Position numbers and translations under genes: made by a program. The notes under the pieces are model-generated. The model searched no databases. It was not told the origin of the DNA and saw only the letters and a list, made by a program, of their open reading frames with translations. A stretch of DNA of 64,000 bases from Rallus limicola (lineage: Eukaryota > Chordata > Aves > Gruiformes > Rallidae): assembly GCA_022605955.1 (NCBI GenBank), contig JAKCOZ010000008.1, positions 25,235,083 through 25,299,082 on the forward strand, written 5' to 3'. This document shows, one piece after another, positions 13,263-25,600 of the stretch. The first letter of the stretch is position 1; every line of letters starts with the position of its first letter.

Positions 13263-16200
13263 AGCATTGGTTAAGCGAGCATTGTATTTGACTTTTAGAT
13301 GTTTTCTACCACATTGCCTCATCGTGACCTACCGCTAGACATCAGACAGCAAAGTAAATTAACATTGTATATCAGGAAAACAACTACAATAAATACTTTC
13401 ATTATTGGAGCTGTGACTAAATGGCAGCATCAGGAAAACACAATGTCTAGCATCTATGCTGAAACTCTATGCAGATACCTAAGGGCAGAAATATTATGCA
13501 ATGCCACATACAACGGTTGCTTCATCCCTTCTCTTATATTGAGCTAACTTTTTTTCAGGGCACAGTGAGTTTTGAGGAGGCTGGTGGACCTCAGATGCAC
13601 TTGCTTGTACTTCTTTTTGAAGGGGTTTTCTATTTATGTGAGCATCACTATAGTGAAACAGTATATTCATACCCTTGAATAAGGTTTATGTGTAGTATCA
13701 TTAGTTTAGAACTGTCAGAAGCCTTGTGAAGGTGGCTCTGTGGCTGTTTGGAAGGGTTAATTAACCCATTGGTGCAGTGTTAGAAATCCCTGATGCTAAG
13801 CGTGAATGCAAAACGCATCATCACTTAGTACCAGGAATGCAAACCAAGAGGTTTATAAAAAAAATATAAAATTATTCCTCAGTTTGCTAGGCAGTGAGAT
13901 GTAGATTTTAAATCTGTGATCTGTAGGTACTGACTTGCAATGCTTTGAAATACTATCAAAACACTCCTTTTTAACAAAGGTAGGCTTGGTGTTGGTGTCT
14001 ACATTAAGTTGGAGAAAAACTGAACCTTTAAATCACCAGGGAAATGTGACCTCTGCTGTGCAGTGCTGCTCTGGATCTTAATCCCATAGCAGTTGTTATG
14101 GTCCTGAGGTATAATAAACATAAGTCTGTGGCTCTCACTACCTTTTCCTGATAGTGATTGTAACAGTTCTGGACAGCCTTTTCAGCTTTACAGATATGAA
14201 GGTAAGTCATCTAATGGACTGCAGCCACACCAATGGCATTTTAATAGGTAGGTCCCTTAGGCAGGGACTGGAGGTATAAAAATCTAAGAGCAAGTATATA
14301 ATTGGTGGCTTAAAGAATTTTGCTGCACTGGAGTGCAGTGGGAGAACACCCTCTCGTTCAGTCTTCATTTACAAGCTGCATTGAGGGGAAAAAAAAACAA
14401 CCAACCTTCTCTGTATAAGGTAACTTGTGTCAACTTGACTTCACTAGCAAACATTGTCAAAATTACTGTGGGTGAGGAGATGTGTGTGTCTCAAATGCTG
14501 CACATCGACCATGACTTGTGTATTTGTGCACGAATACGGAAAACTGCAGGCGTGGAAGGTAGGAATACATATATGTGTTAGTTACATTTTCCTCTTTAGA
14601 AATAGTGAGCTTTCCCACATAACAGTTAATCTTAAATTATTTACCTTCCATTTCACAATGAGCCATGAATATTTTATTTTTTGTCCCCTTAATTTGCCAA
14701 TTTTCCTTTGAGCTAAGTGCCTTAGTGATTTTAATTTTTCATTCTAGTTGGAAGACAGAAATGACCCTTTTTTCATTATTACTATTATAGGTCTTGTGCT
14801 CAGAATGATACTTTTTACAACCAGCACTGTTGAGCCTGTAATGGTATTGCAGAGTAGATGGCATAATATACAGATATTGACTTCCATTAAGTATAGCACT
14901 ATGATAGCTTATGGGGAGGTATTTTCCTTTGTGTTACTCTGAGAAGGTGAGTGTTGTAGACGAAAAGTTAGCAATATGTTGAAGAAAGAGCAAATAATAG
15001 AGATGTGATTTGCTGGAGAGAGGCAGCGTGTATGATTTTTTAATGTATTTATGTGTATGTACATATGATGCTAGAAATCAGGGTAGACGTGGATAGATTC
15101 AAAAAAACACTAGTTTAAATTAATCAGGCTGAAGTAATTTTAGTGTGGTTTTTTCCTCAGTAGCAAAATGATCTGAGATTGATTGTGCCTGTGTGTTTGA
15201 TAGACAGCATCAGTTAGAGGCCGATGAGTTAGAGGCCTTGATTTCCTTTTCCCTAATAAAATTCCCACTTTTCAAATATATAAACTGGTAAATGAAAGTC
15301 CTGTTTCCTTTGAAGAGCACAAGAACATGAGGGAGAAGGAGATACCTAATCAATGTAATGTGTCTCAAGTTTGTCATGTATTTCTAACTAAAAAAAGACA
15401 AACACTTCTATTTGAGTATATAACTTTCTCTTTTCCTCCACTATATTGATTTCTCCTTGTCTGCATTCATAGCCAGACTAAAATAGAGAAAATAAGGGGG
15501 TTTTGTACTGAAAATGATCATGCAGACTGCCTACTATAAAGGCTTATTTGTTTAATTAAGCATCTGTTCTTCTCTTAATATGCATGCATAAATCTCATTA
15601 ATGTTAGATGTATGCAAGTGCAGTGAAGAATAATAGACCCCTTACTCTCATTACTGAACTTGGATGACAAGATTTATATTTACTTAACAGATCAGAGCAG
15701 AAAGTTCCCTCTGACTATTTAAAAGGCCTGGAAATTACAAACTGTTTGCAAGGAGCATGCTTTTTGTGAAATAGTTGCATGTTCACTTCAAGTTGAAATA
15801 TCATTATTCAAGCCATTACTAAGCAAAAGGGGGAAAAAAAGGCAAAGCAGTGTGCTTTCTCTCTAAGGATTAGTGTTGTGCACGATATTCTCTGACATGT
15901 CTACTTCAATGTACTCCTGCCAATTTGACACTGAGTTTTTCAGCCACACCTGCTGAAAAACCGTGTGAACTCCAGTCCTGCTGGAAATAGGACCGGGTCT
16001 TTTCCAGAGGTGACACATTACTTCTGAGTGTCTGTCTCCTCTCCCTCAAGAAATGCCTTCTGCAAAAAATGTCCTAGAAAGCAAAGTGTATTCTTGATGA
16101 ATACTAAACACTGTAGCAGGGTGTTTATCCTTCATTCGCTGTACTTGGCTGTTACGTGTTCTAAAATCCATCTCTTATCTGAGGATAAAACTTGAATTCC

Positions 16201-17039
16201 AGATTTTCCATATAAGTTACAGTATATTGGGTATTTCTGTACGTAGTGCAGATGCATTAGAGTCAGAGATACCTGAGGGTTTCAAGTCATGTCCACAAGA
16301 ATTTGCATTAACGGCTTCCTGAGCTGCATTTTAACCAATAAATAGGGATTTTGCTCAGGAATACACTGCGAGTTCTACTGCGAGACACAACAAATCAGCA
16401 GTTTTGCTGATTCTTTGTTTCAGTTTCTTATAACATGAACTTGGTAAATGGGGGGGCTGGGGGAAGAGGCAACAATTAACAGGGATATTATATGAAGGGG
16501 GCTCCTGACAGATTCCTTAGATACAAAGTGCTGGCAGGTGCCAGTTTAATAGGTATTGCCATTAACAGCCATCTGTAGAGAAAATGAAATGTACTCATCT
16601 CACTGAATTATGATTTATGCCAGACAAAGCAGTCAAACCAAAGTAATATTTATATTATAATGCAGAGTCATTGATTAAATGCACATGGCATCTCAAATCC
16701 AGTTGACATTTTAAGTTGAAATGATTGCAGACATGTAGCCATTTATTTAACTATTACTTTAAAAAATGTGTCTCTGCTTGTTATTAATAGAAGAAAGTCA
16801 GACCTGACCAATATTTCAATAGGCTGACCTTTTGTTTTGCTGACATATAAAAGGAACAAGGCTTCTTTTGGGGTAGTCACAATTTCAGAGCACATGAAGT
16901 ATGCTAGCTTCAGAAAAAACTGACCCCTTTGAACCATTCTGCCTCTTGCTTCCCTCCTCTCTTCCACGCAGGATTTCTGAAAGAAAGTGGACAAGAGATG
17001 GTTCAGGAGAAAGGAAAGTAGTCGGAGCAGCTTTGTTTC

Positions 17040-17125
17040 ACATGCCCACTCTGCTACTGATTTCTGGGATGACAGTTGTTCACTCACTTGGCTTCTCTGA
17101 GCCACAGTTATCCTTATACAAAGGT
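17040..17125 (+). mobile_element. MIR-like (CORE-SINE/tRNA-SINE) relic
   Basis: The sequence runs CACTCTGCTACTGATTTCTG, then GGATGACAGTTGTTCACTCA, then CTTGGCTTCTCTGAGCCACAG. This parallels the MIR consensus (CTGCCACTTACTAGCTGTGTGACCTTGGGCAAGTCACTTAACCT..., and then CTCTGAGCCTCAGTTTCC) in order and spacing. It is strongly diverged, and the 5' tRNA-derived part and the 3' end are not clear. Such old SINEs are rare but known in birds. The call rests on visual matching to a remembered consensus. Confidence 0.5.
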
Positions 17126-17757
17126 TATCCTCTGTGCTTATGAAAAAAATACAACCAATAGCATTTCCCTGTTTCATATGATCATTGTTCAGATACATAC
17201 ATTAAAAAATAAGTCCTTTTAAAAACTAGTCTAACTTCTCCTGTGAAAGTATAGGAGGCAAATAGGGTTTATTTTTAAGAAACTGAAAAAGTATGAAGTG
17301 TTTGCATGATTTTTCACAAACTATTTTTCCTTTAATGTCTAGGAACCTTTCTTCTCTGAGGACCTCTGTCTTCCTTTTTCCTTTTTTTCCAGTGATTCAC
17401 ATTTTTCTCATTTCTTAATCACCTGTTGCCTAGTGTCTTATTTCCACATAGCATCCCTCTGTTCTCTTTGAAAGCTTCTCTTATTACTACTTACCTTCCC
17501 GTCCATTTTTAGTGGCCTTTGCTCTGTTCTGGTTTTGGGGGTGCGGATGGGAAATGACCCTAGCCCAGTTTGCAAGCCCAACCTCCTTCCTACCCCATCT
17601 TGCTAGTGTGGGAGGTACCAAGCTGGGGGTCCCTCCTCCCATCTGTAGATACTCTTACCTTCAGAAATGCAGTTTGGACTATAATGCCTCAGAATGATAG
17701 TTGACCTCCTATCTTTTACCCTGATTTTATGCTGCCTTGCTAGGAAAAATTGATTTG

Positions 17758-18005
17758 TCATTTCAAATTTAACATGGCAAACTCATTTTTTCTCTGCAAA
17801 TTGTTCCTCTTTACATCCTTACTCTGTCATCATGAAAGCTAGCAGCATCTTCCCCCTTCCACAAATGCCCTTCTATATGGAATGTCATCTTTAGTAAACC
17901 TTAAATGCACTCAGTTGGTGCAGTGTCTAAAATTCATTCTTCTCTTACACAATGTGCCTAACCACACAAAAGAGGCTTCTTCCCTTTCTGCTTGGAGTCC
18001 TCTTG
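17758..18005 (+). mobile_element. Decayed CR1/L2-type LINE fragment (sense)
   Basis: In broken frames the sequence shows HFKFNMANS (consensus HLKLNMSKTE), a Pro/Phe-rich segment with CAGCATCTTCCCCCTTCCAC near 17845-17866 and TGTCATCTTTAG, equivalent to GVIFD, near 17882-17893. A possible FFLHNI-like stretch follows. These are the landmarks between the YADD box and the DYCN box of the same LINE family seen on the minus strand near 11.5 and 22.3 kb. It is shorter and weaker than those two, and its ends are estimates. Confidence 0.45.
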
Positions 18006-21000
18006 CTTCCAGGTTACGTCAGTCTCTCTTGTGGCTCGTGGTGCTGGGTGCTTGTTCTGATGACTCTGGTCTGCACCGGTGAGCACAGTTCGGTCTGTAT
18101 CAACAGACCAGTGGGGTAAGATAAGTGCTTCCCAGCCAGCTTGTCTGGGCAGAAGGTATTTTATATAGCCCTCCAACTTCCCTGGGATTTGCCTCAGCTG
18201 TAAAATTTCTGTGAACGTTGGCAGGACTGGATGAGGCTATCTGTCCTTTCCTCTCCCCTCACAGAAATACTTAAATTCAAAGAAGCTTCCCTTGCTTGCT
18301 TCCTTCATTCAGTGGAAACGACATCTCTTCTCTAGGGTCTTGGCTTGGACCTGGGGCATCTGGGAGAATTTGATCTTACTCTTTAGAAGTCTTTGAATAA
18401 CTCTTGGTGGTGAGAATGACTATGTCTTGTCCCTTGTCCCTTTCTGTTCTTGTGACTTCCTACTTCTGTCCTATTTCTTTTTTGCTGTTGTTGTTGAGGA
18501 GAAAAAAATAATTATTTAAAAGGAACCTGGGCAAATATAAAATATTTCATGTCAATGCTAACATGGAAAAACCTGTTGCCCTCTGTGTGTGTATATTAAT
18601 TACATAAACTCTGAGATACGTCTTACCACTAGTTTAGGAATTAAAAATAATTCAAGTCTTAAAGGTTGACTCACAAGTCTGTGTGTCTGTGTGTGTAGTA
18701 CAAGATATACAGATCACTAAGTATCTGCCAGAGTTCTTCAGCATTTAACTTCAGTATTGGGTTTGAAGTAATGAACTGTATGCCTGTGCCATTCATTGTC
18801 CCTTATTCAAAATCAGTGAATACCTGGCCTCACACTAACCCCAGATTAAATAGAATTGTAACACTATTTTCTTGTGACAGGAGGCCACTACTGTTGCCTG
18901 CTATTTTCTTTCTAGGCAAAGAACCCCAGTGAGTAATGAGTCGGCTACTGTTCTTCTACCTCTGTTGTCTATTTCTTTAGCTTTTTATCCTCTAATGTGG
19001 AAATCTGTATTACAGTAGCTTAGTATAACAGACATCCTAATGTTCTGGTTTTAATTAAGATTTTATTGAGGAAATAAACAATTCAAAGAAGTTAGCTTTC
19101 CTTTTTCCCTCCCCCTAAATATGCTTTCCATATCCTTTCCTGCATTTGGAAGTGCTTGTTTCCATTCACATGCTCTTGAGTTGTTCAGCTTCCCTAACAG
19201 ATAGTGAGGAAGGACTGTTAAGGAAGCTCACTGTCATTCATTTAATCGTCTTAAAAATTGTTGTATTTGTTTGGTTTGATGCAGTCTGTGCTGTAAAATA
19301 CAATTCTTAATATAAAAAACTTTGTTAAAATGCAAAGATTTCACAAAACTAAACATGTGCTGCTCTTGAGGAAAAAACTTCCATTATACAGCTGCAGATG
19401 ATTTTCCCTGTGACTAGAATACACACATGCACCCCAGGGTGAGTGACGTGGTCTAAATTACTCAAAAAGACATTACCAAATATTCCTTTCCTTTAAAAAG
19501 AGAGATTAGTATGGGTGTAAGGGCTGCAATAAGTTAATGTACCTCTTCATCTCTGAAGACCTTCACCCCATCTTTTTCTTAATGAATTCATATTTAGGCT
19601 ATTTTAGCTCGGTTGTCATTTCTTGCTTCCCAAGCCATCAGTCATCTGCAGCAATGAAGGGTGCTGTAGGCAGGCTCCAGCAGAGCTCCAGGAGCTCCGG
19701 GCTGAAATGGCTTGGGAAGATATGTAAAGAAATTTCTAGGTATAGCTCTGCTTTGAATTCTCTCTGCCTATAGCAGTAGCGTTAGCGGCTTTGTTCCTAT
19801 GTACAAGATGTTTGCTAATTCCAGTAATTACAAGGAGGGAGTTGTATTTATGTAGCTGTAATATGAATGCTGACGATGTTCTGTAAGACCACGATGAGAC
19901 CTGTAAATCCTATGGTGTTGGTTCTCTGTAAACGGTATAATTTGCTGATTTGCCTGTGAAGTATGATGCACCCAGTGAGTGGTGAGAACTGATTTGGCAT
20001 GCAAGCTTACTAATTCCAAGTGGTTAACTGGCTTTAGTCCCCAGCGCTCTAATAAAGCGGATTTGGGTTTATTGCATCTCCTGCATGGAAATTACTATTA
20101 AAAATCTGTGTTGTAGAGATATTTCAGTGTTTTACAAAGACTTACATGTTTCTGCTTGGGTAGAGGGGAGGAAGGAAGCCACACTTAAACAGAAAATGTG
20201 TTCTAGCAGTCTAATTAGAAGCTCACCAAGTTTTAGACAGTCTAAAGTATGCTAACAAAAGTACTCCAATAGCGGTATATTTATTTTATCCATCCTTAAC
20301 TTTTGTTATGACTTAAATACCATGTTCCTTTATATTGTGTGGGGTATTCAGGTTGGAGAGTATAAGTTTAATCTTTTCATTTTGCTTTTAGGCTAGAGTT
20401 TAAAGAAATTGAAAGATCATACTCCTGTCATAGTGGGAAGAAAGATCACTGCTGGCTCCAGACCTGCTGCAGAAAACATATTTTACCATAAACTGCTGTC
20501 CATGCACTTGCATGGAATTGAAAGTGGAGCACAGACAAGATGATCTTTCGCTAGGGAAGATTTAAAAAACAAAGCAAACACACACAGAGAAGTAGTAATC
20601 AACAATACTAAAGTAGAGGGGCAAAAATGTGAGGATTGAGGTTCAGAATAGCTAAATAGTCAAGATTTACCTTTAAGGCAATTTAATAACTTCTTGAGGC
20701 CTCAACCCAGCAGAGCAACACAATAAATGACAGCTGTGTTACGTACTCTGCTGTCGTCTTTGCTCTAGATCTTTATTAAAACTGTGCATTTGCACCATAG
20801 CAAAAGGCTCCAGTGGAGCTAAAATTAAAATACATCAGTAACTCTTTTGAGCAGTGGGGTGATGATGTGTACAGATTAGGTATATGCATGTATAATTCTC
20901 ACATCGCATGTGAAACCTCAGATTTTTCTACCTTTGCTTTTTTAAACTGTTACCTGTATTCTTGTATTTTTATTAAACTGGTCAATTAGCACATAGATCT

Positions 21001-22059
21001 TTTAAAGTATTTTATAATTAATTTCCAGAGTATCAAGTAAAGGCTGGGTCTTTCTTTGACAGGCTATTTCTGTCTCTCTAATGAGAACAGCAAAAGGTTA
21101 GGAGAGGAGGTGGTGGGTTTACATGTTTGCTACTATAAATACTCTAGGGGACGGGAACAAGGAGGTGCTTAAGGGCTACATAAGCTAGAAGGGGCTTCTT
21201 TACAGTACAATAGTCTCATCGCATCACTGTATATCTCACTCATCCACTCAAGGACACAGAGGCACTCAGACATGTTGAAACAGCCCACGTCTGAAGAAAA
21301 GCATACTTAACAGTGCATTGTGTTCATGGCTTCATGGGATACCAAGATCATTTGTTGATCTTGGCTGTCAGTTTATTGTCTTTCTCAGCCTTTGTTTATT
21401 TTGTGTACATCAGCCATTCACTGAGTACCTTGGGACACAAGTTGCCTATAATAGATCAAATTTACTGGTCAAAGGTTAAGACCCTCTCCTGAGGCTGCTT
21501 GCCTGTGATAGCATTGGTTCCTGCTGGCTTTGATACCGTATTTATTGCCGTAATATTGTCATGTCTTCATGCAATCATTAAAGCTCAATAGTAAGTTCTA
21601 GTGTAGCTGTCCCAGGTAGGTGACAGCTTGGTGAATTTGGGCTGTCATTAACTCAAGCAGGTTTCTTTGTGAGGAGTCTTACATGTTGTCTTTAGAAAAT
21701 GCCTGTCAGATCGAAACTGGGACTGCTGTCCTCTGTAGAGAGAAATCCTTGTCTAGGGGGATAACGTTTTCTCATCCAGCAGCATTGAGACCAATCCTGT
21801 TTCCACAAAGCTAGATGGAAAATTATATTGAATGCCTAGGTTTCTGTTTAATAACCACTTTGCAAGGCAGATACAAACCTAAAAATACAAAGGTTGATAT
21901 GGAAATCTAATACAAATCAGAGCAGATTTCTTATACAGCTGTGATCAGGGTAGGAGGAAAAATACAAAATCAAATTGGTTGCATAAACATCATGATAATT
22001 TATAAACTAAAAGGAGAAGATTGTAAATGGAGCACTGAAGTATGAGGGCTTTGCTCTGT

Positions 22060-22660
22060 TTGTAAATATGGACTTAAAATGAGCTTCAAAAAGCAATTTA
22101 AAAAAATCCAAACCCAAATTGTGGTTGGTAGCCTTCTCAAACTCAGCCCATTTCAAGAGCTGACCTAACACAAGAGAGGGAGGCCAAAATAAAACATGAG
22201 GGAGAAGGAAGCAACCCAACCTAGAAAGCAACTTAAATTGATATAATGTCTACATGCAGATAATTGAAGCCATGAGATTTAATTAAAATCACCAGGTGGA
22301 GGTTGCTATCAAGAATGAGACAGGCTTAAATGGAATTTATCTGAATGCATATGGGGAATTTTAGGAGCAAGATAAGTAAAATAAAAATTTTACTACCAGC
22401 TATAGAGAGGGGTATTCACTGAAGAGCAGCTCAAGCTGCGGGCATTTTCCAGGACCCCTGGATACCAAATTTCAAGGATAACCAAATGGTCTATAAAAGC
22501 ATCGTGTGATCAATTGTATTGAATGGCACAGAAAAGTTGCATTGAGTCAACAGATGACAAACTATTTGGCTGAGCAGACAAGATCATTACAGACCTTTGA
22601 CTGTCTGTTCATTTTGGAACTCAGACTTGTAATAATTGTGTTGGTCTCTTGAAAAATAAA
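22060..22660 (-). mobile_element. Decayed CR1/L2-type LINE, central reverse transcriptase (antisense)
   Basis: On the minus strand a block at about 22499-22550 reads like L-NATF-TIDH-MLL (consensus LLDLSAAFDTIDHxxLL, with frameshifts). It is followed at about 22235-22290 by LGDxN...SHGFNYxxxVDxIxIxL, matching [24 protein letters not shown]. The wording CATGGCTTCAATTATCTGCA is very close to the consensus at nucleotide level. The Asp pair of YADD is degraded. It covers an earlier part of the element than the 11.5-kb relic, with overlap at the YADD box, so the two are separate insertions or separate remnants. Outer limits are estimates. Confidence 0.6.
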
Positions 22661-25600
22661 ACTTTATTAAAGTCAGTTTACTGTAGAAGTTCTGACAAAG
22701 AAAGATGGGAGAATACTGTAACAATCAGGTTTTATAACTGGTTTCTTTTGAAGCACAGGTAACATTTGTGCATTTAAATGACAAGGGAAAAATTCCAGGA
22801 GCTCAGACTAAATTTGCACGACCAGTGCTTAGGTTGAGAGTAAAATATGTATTGTTTCATTGCAAAAGTAGAAGAAACAGGGATTAGCTGCACAAGTGAT
22901 CAAACCTGTTTACAGAAAATGAAATGGAAGTGCCAACTGAGGCAGAACAGAGTGATCAGAAGGAAGGGTTTGGGGAACCTCAGTAACCACCAGTTATTTC
23001 AAAAATTCAAAATAACGGAGAGCATCTTGGGGCCTGTCAGTCTTCCTGAACTAAAAAATAGCAGATGTTTCAAAGAGATACGGGCTGGTCTTAAACCACA
23101 GAAATACAAACACGTAGTGGCTTTGTGGCAAAATTTTCCAGGCCTGAGTCAAAGCTTGCTGAACTTCCTGGAAATCTTGGACTGGATGAGACCCACAGCC
23201 TGTTACTAAGTATGTACAGCCATTAGATTGAAGTGAGCCAGTGTAAAGTTGAGTAATGCTTTTTTCATTTGGGTTGTAATGGTGTAGGAGAATTAACTCC
23301 AGTCCCAGTTCTGTGTAGATGGCAGTGTGATGAATGTTTTTTCAGACTAGCTAGGGAGATCCTAGTTTGAAACTGAGAGCTTATAAGGTCTGTTTCTTCC
23401 CTGAACAGTGAATCTGCAAATGGTACAGCAAGGCTCTGTGTTTCTTTCAGGAACTCAGTATCAGATTTTTTTTTTTCTTCTTCTTCAGAAATACCTTTTA
23501 ACTGCGATAACCCTGAAAACTGCAGTCTAAAAGGTGTTTCCGCTCCTCATTTATTTTCACTGGTATATAGAGACAAATTCTTCTTTTAGCTACATCTTTA
23601 CAGTCCCATTCTTTTGACTTGTGTTTAACAGGAATAATTCCAGATGGAATTTAGCTTTCTAATTCATGAAACAGAATAAAATTCAGGGGTTTGTCTATTA
23701 GCTTTCTAGTTGTTCAGGGCAACAAAGGAGTAAAAAGTGGGAGAAACAGAAACTAATTTTATTTCCTTAATAATATAGGCTGAATTCCCAGAGGAAGCGG
23801 GTCTGTGAAAGACTGTTTCTGCCAGGTAGCACGCGGTGTTGGGCAAGGGAGGAAACAGGCTTTTTTGTCCCTGAGAGTTTTTAGATTTTCATACAGTATC
23901 TTGCCTGGATTGAGACAACTGTTCCAAAACACAAGTGTTTTTCATGGTATAATTCTGAAAAAGGTTAGGTCAGGTAAAAAGTATTTATTTTTATTATTTG
24001 TTTTCATTTTTAGAGCCCTTTAGTAAGGACTGAGATGGATATTAATCTGAAGAGTCACCTTGTTTAAAATCCCTAATAGCTTATTTGAAAATACAAGGAA
24101 ACTTGACAATTTAAAAAATCAATTACTGGAAAACACTGAAAAATTGCTTCTCAAAGAAAAAACTGATGACCTTTTGCAGTTGCTGCTTAGTGAAATCTGC
24201 CATTCTAGAAAAGAGAAATAGTCTTTAATAGTACTTTAGGAAAAGGACCACAGTGATTAAACTCTGGGTTTAACATCATCAAAAAGTGTGCATGATGCTA
24301 CTGAAAAATGTAAACTTTTGTAAAGTTATTTCTAAAACTCTGGCCTGTGACATCAGTGTAACATGGAGCAGAGCTAAAAAAAAAGTGAAATCAACTGATG
24401 ATCCAAAAATGTATATAGTAGTAATAATAAACTTCTGATAAGGCACTGACTCGTGGCTGTGAGGAACAGCTGGTGGTGGCCAGTCAAGACCCTGCTGCAG
24501 TCCATGAGGATCTGGTAGGATTTAGTGTGACACTGGAAGTGTTCTGAGGAAAGTAAGAAGCCTGCTCAAAGTAAAACCAAGTAACTTGGGCTAATAGCCA
24601 GAGCCATGGGAAAGCCATAGGTTCAGCTGAAGGGCTGTAGGATGAAAATGAGCAGCAAAGAATAATGGCTGCTCTCCAGTAGTGAAGAGAGGATACTAAA
24701 CATGAAAATTGTTACTCTAGTTTGTGCCCCTTGTTTTCTTAAAAGTGGAACTGACATGGTCTCTGTTCATTTAAAGAGAAGAATACTCATTTAAAAGCTT
24801 CCCCAGCAGTGCTGCTCTCTCTGGATTTCCCTTGTGCCCATCCTGTGTTCTGAAAGGCAGCAGTGCCCTGTCCTCTTTGAGTGAAGGACAGGAGATGAAG
24901 TGCCGCCATCCACCAGTAGCCCTTCCCAGGCACTACAAAGGAGTCTACCATATAATGTGAATGAATGAACAAAAGAAATACAGTTAGAACAGTTAGAACT
25001 AAAATAATCATTTTTTGTTCCCCTCCTTTGAGCCTGTAGCAGTAGCTTTCCAGATTTCCCCTGCCCATGCCAGCCAGGAATACACTTTCTCCACAGTCTG
25101 CCCCAGTGCAGGATTTCCTTTGTCCTGACTGGTTACGATCTGTCTCCACATGCAGATGCCCTTCTCAGCTTGTTTCCAAAATGAAAGTTGGCATTATGCT
25201 TGTTATTGTTCAGCTATACATAAAGTGAAACAGACTTTCAAAAATCATTTACAGAAGATTTGCTGTGACTACTGACATTTTCTGACAACGTCATTTTTCT
25301 TCTAGACCTTCCCCTCTCCTCCCACCTCTCTCCACCTTCCAATTCCTACCCTGCAAACAGCAGAAATGTATTTGAGAGAGTGAAAAGGTTATGAATCAAA
25401 TTTTTGAGGTATTTTTTAATTGACCCCGGGTAGACATTTAGATGGAGCAGATAGAAAGGTTGCAGATGTTCTGTATTAACAAGTCTCTTTATATTAGATG
25501 ATGCAGTGTCCTGCATCTAATGATTGAGTAGTCTCCTGTGGAAACATGCATTTACCCATGGTACATACAGAGCAGTTTCAGTTATGTACATATTTCATCT

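Noticed and set aside
16743..17198. Longest open frame in the window, 151 codons on the minus strand
   Set aside because: No recognisable domain, no matching splice context, and it overlaps the antisense of a MIR-like relic. Length alone is within what 64 kb of AT-rich DNA can give by chance.
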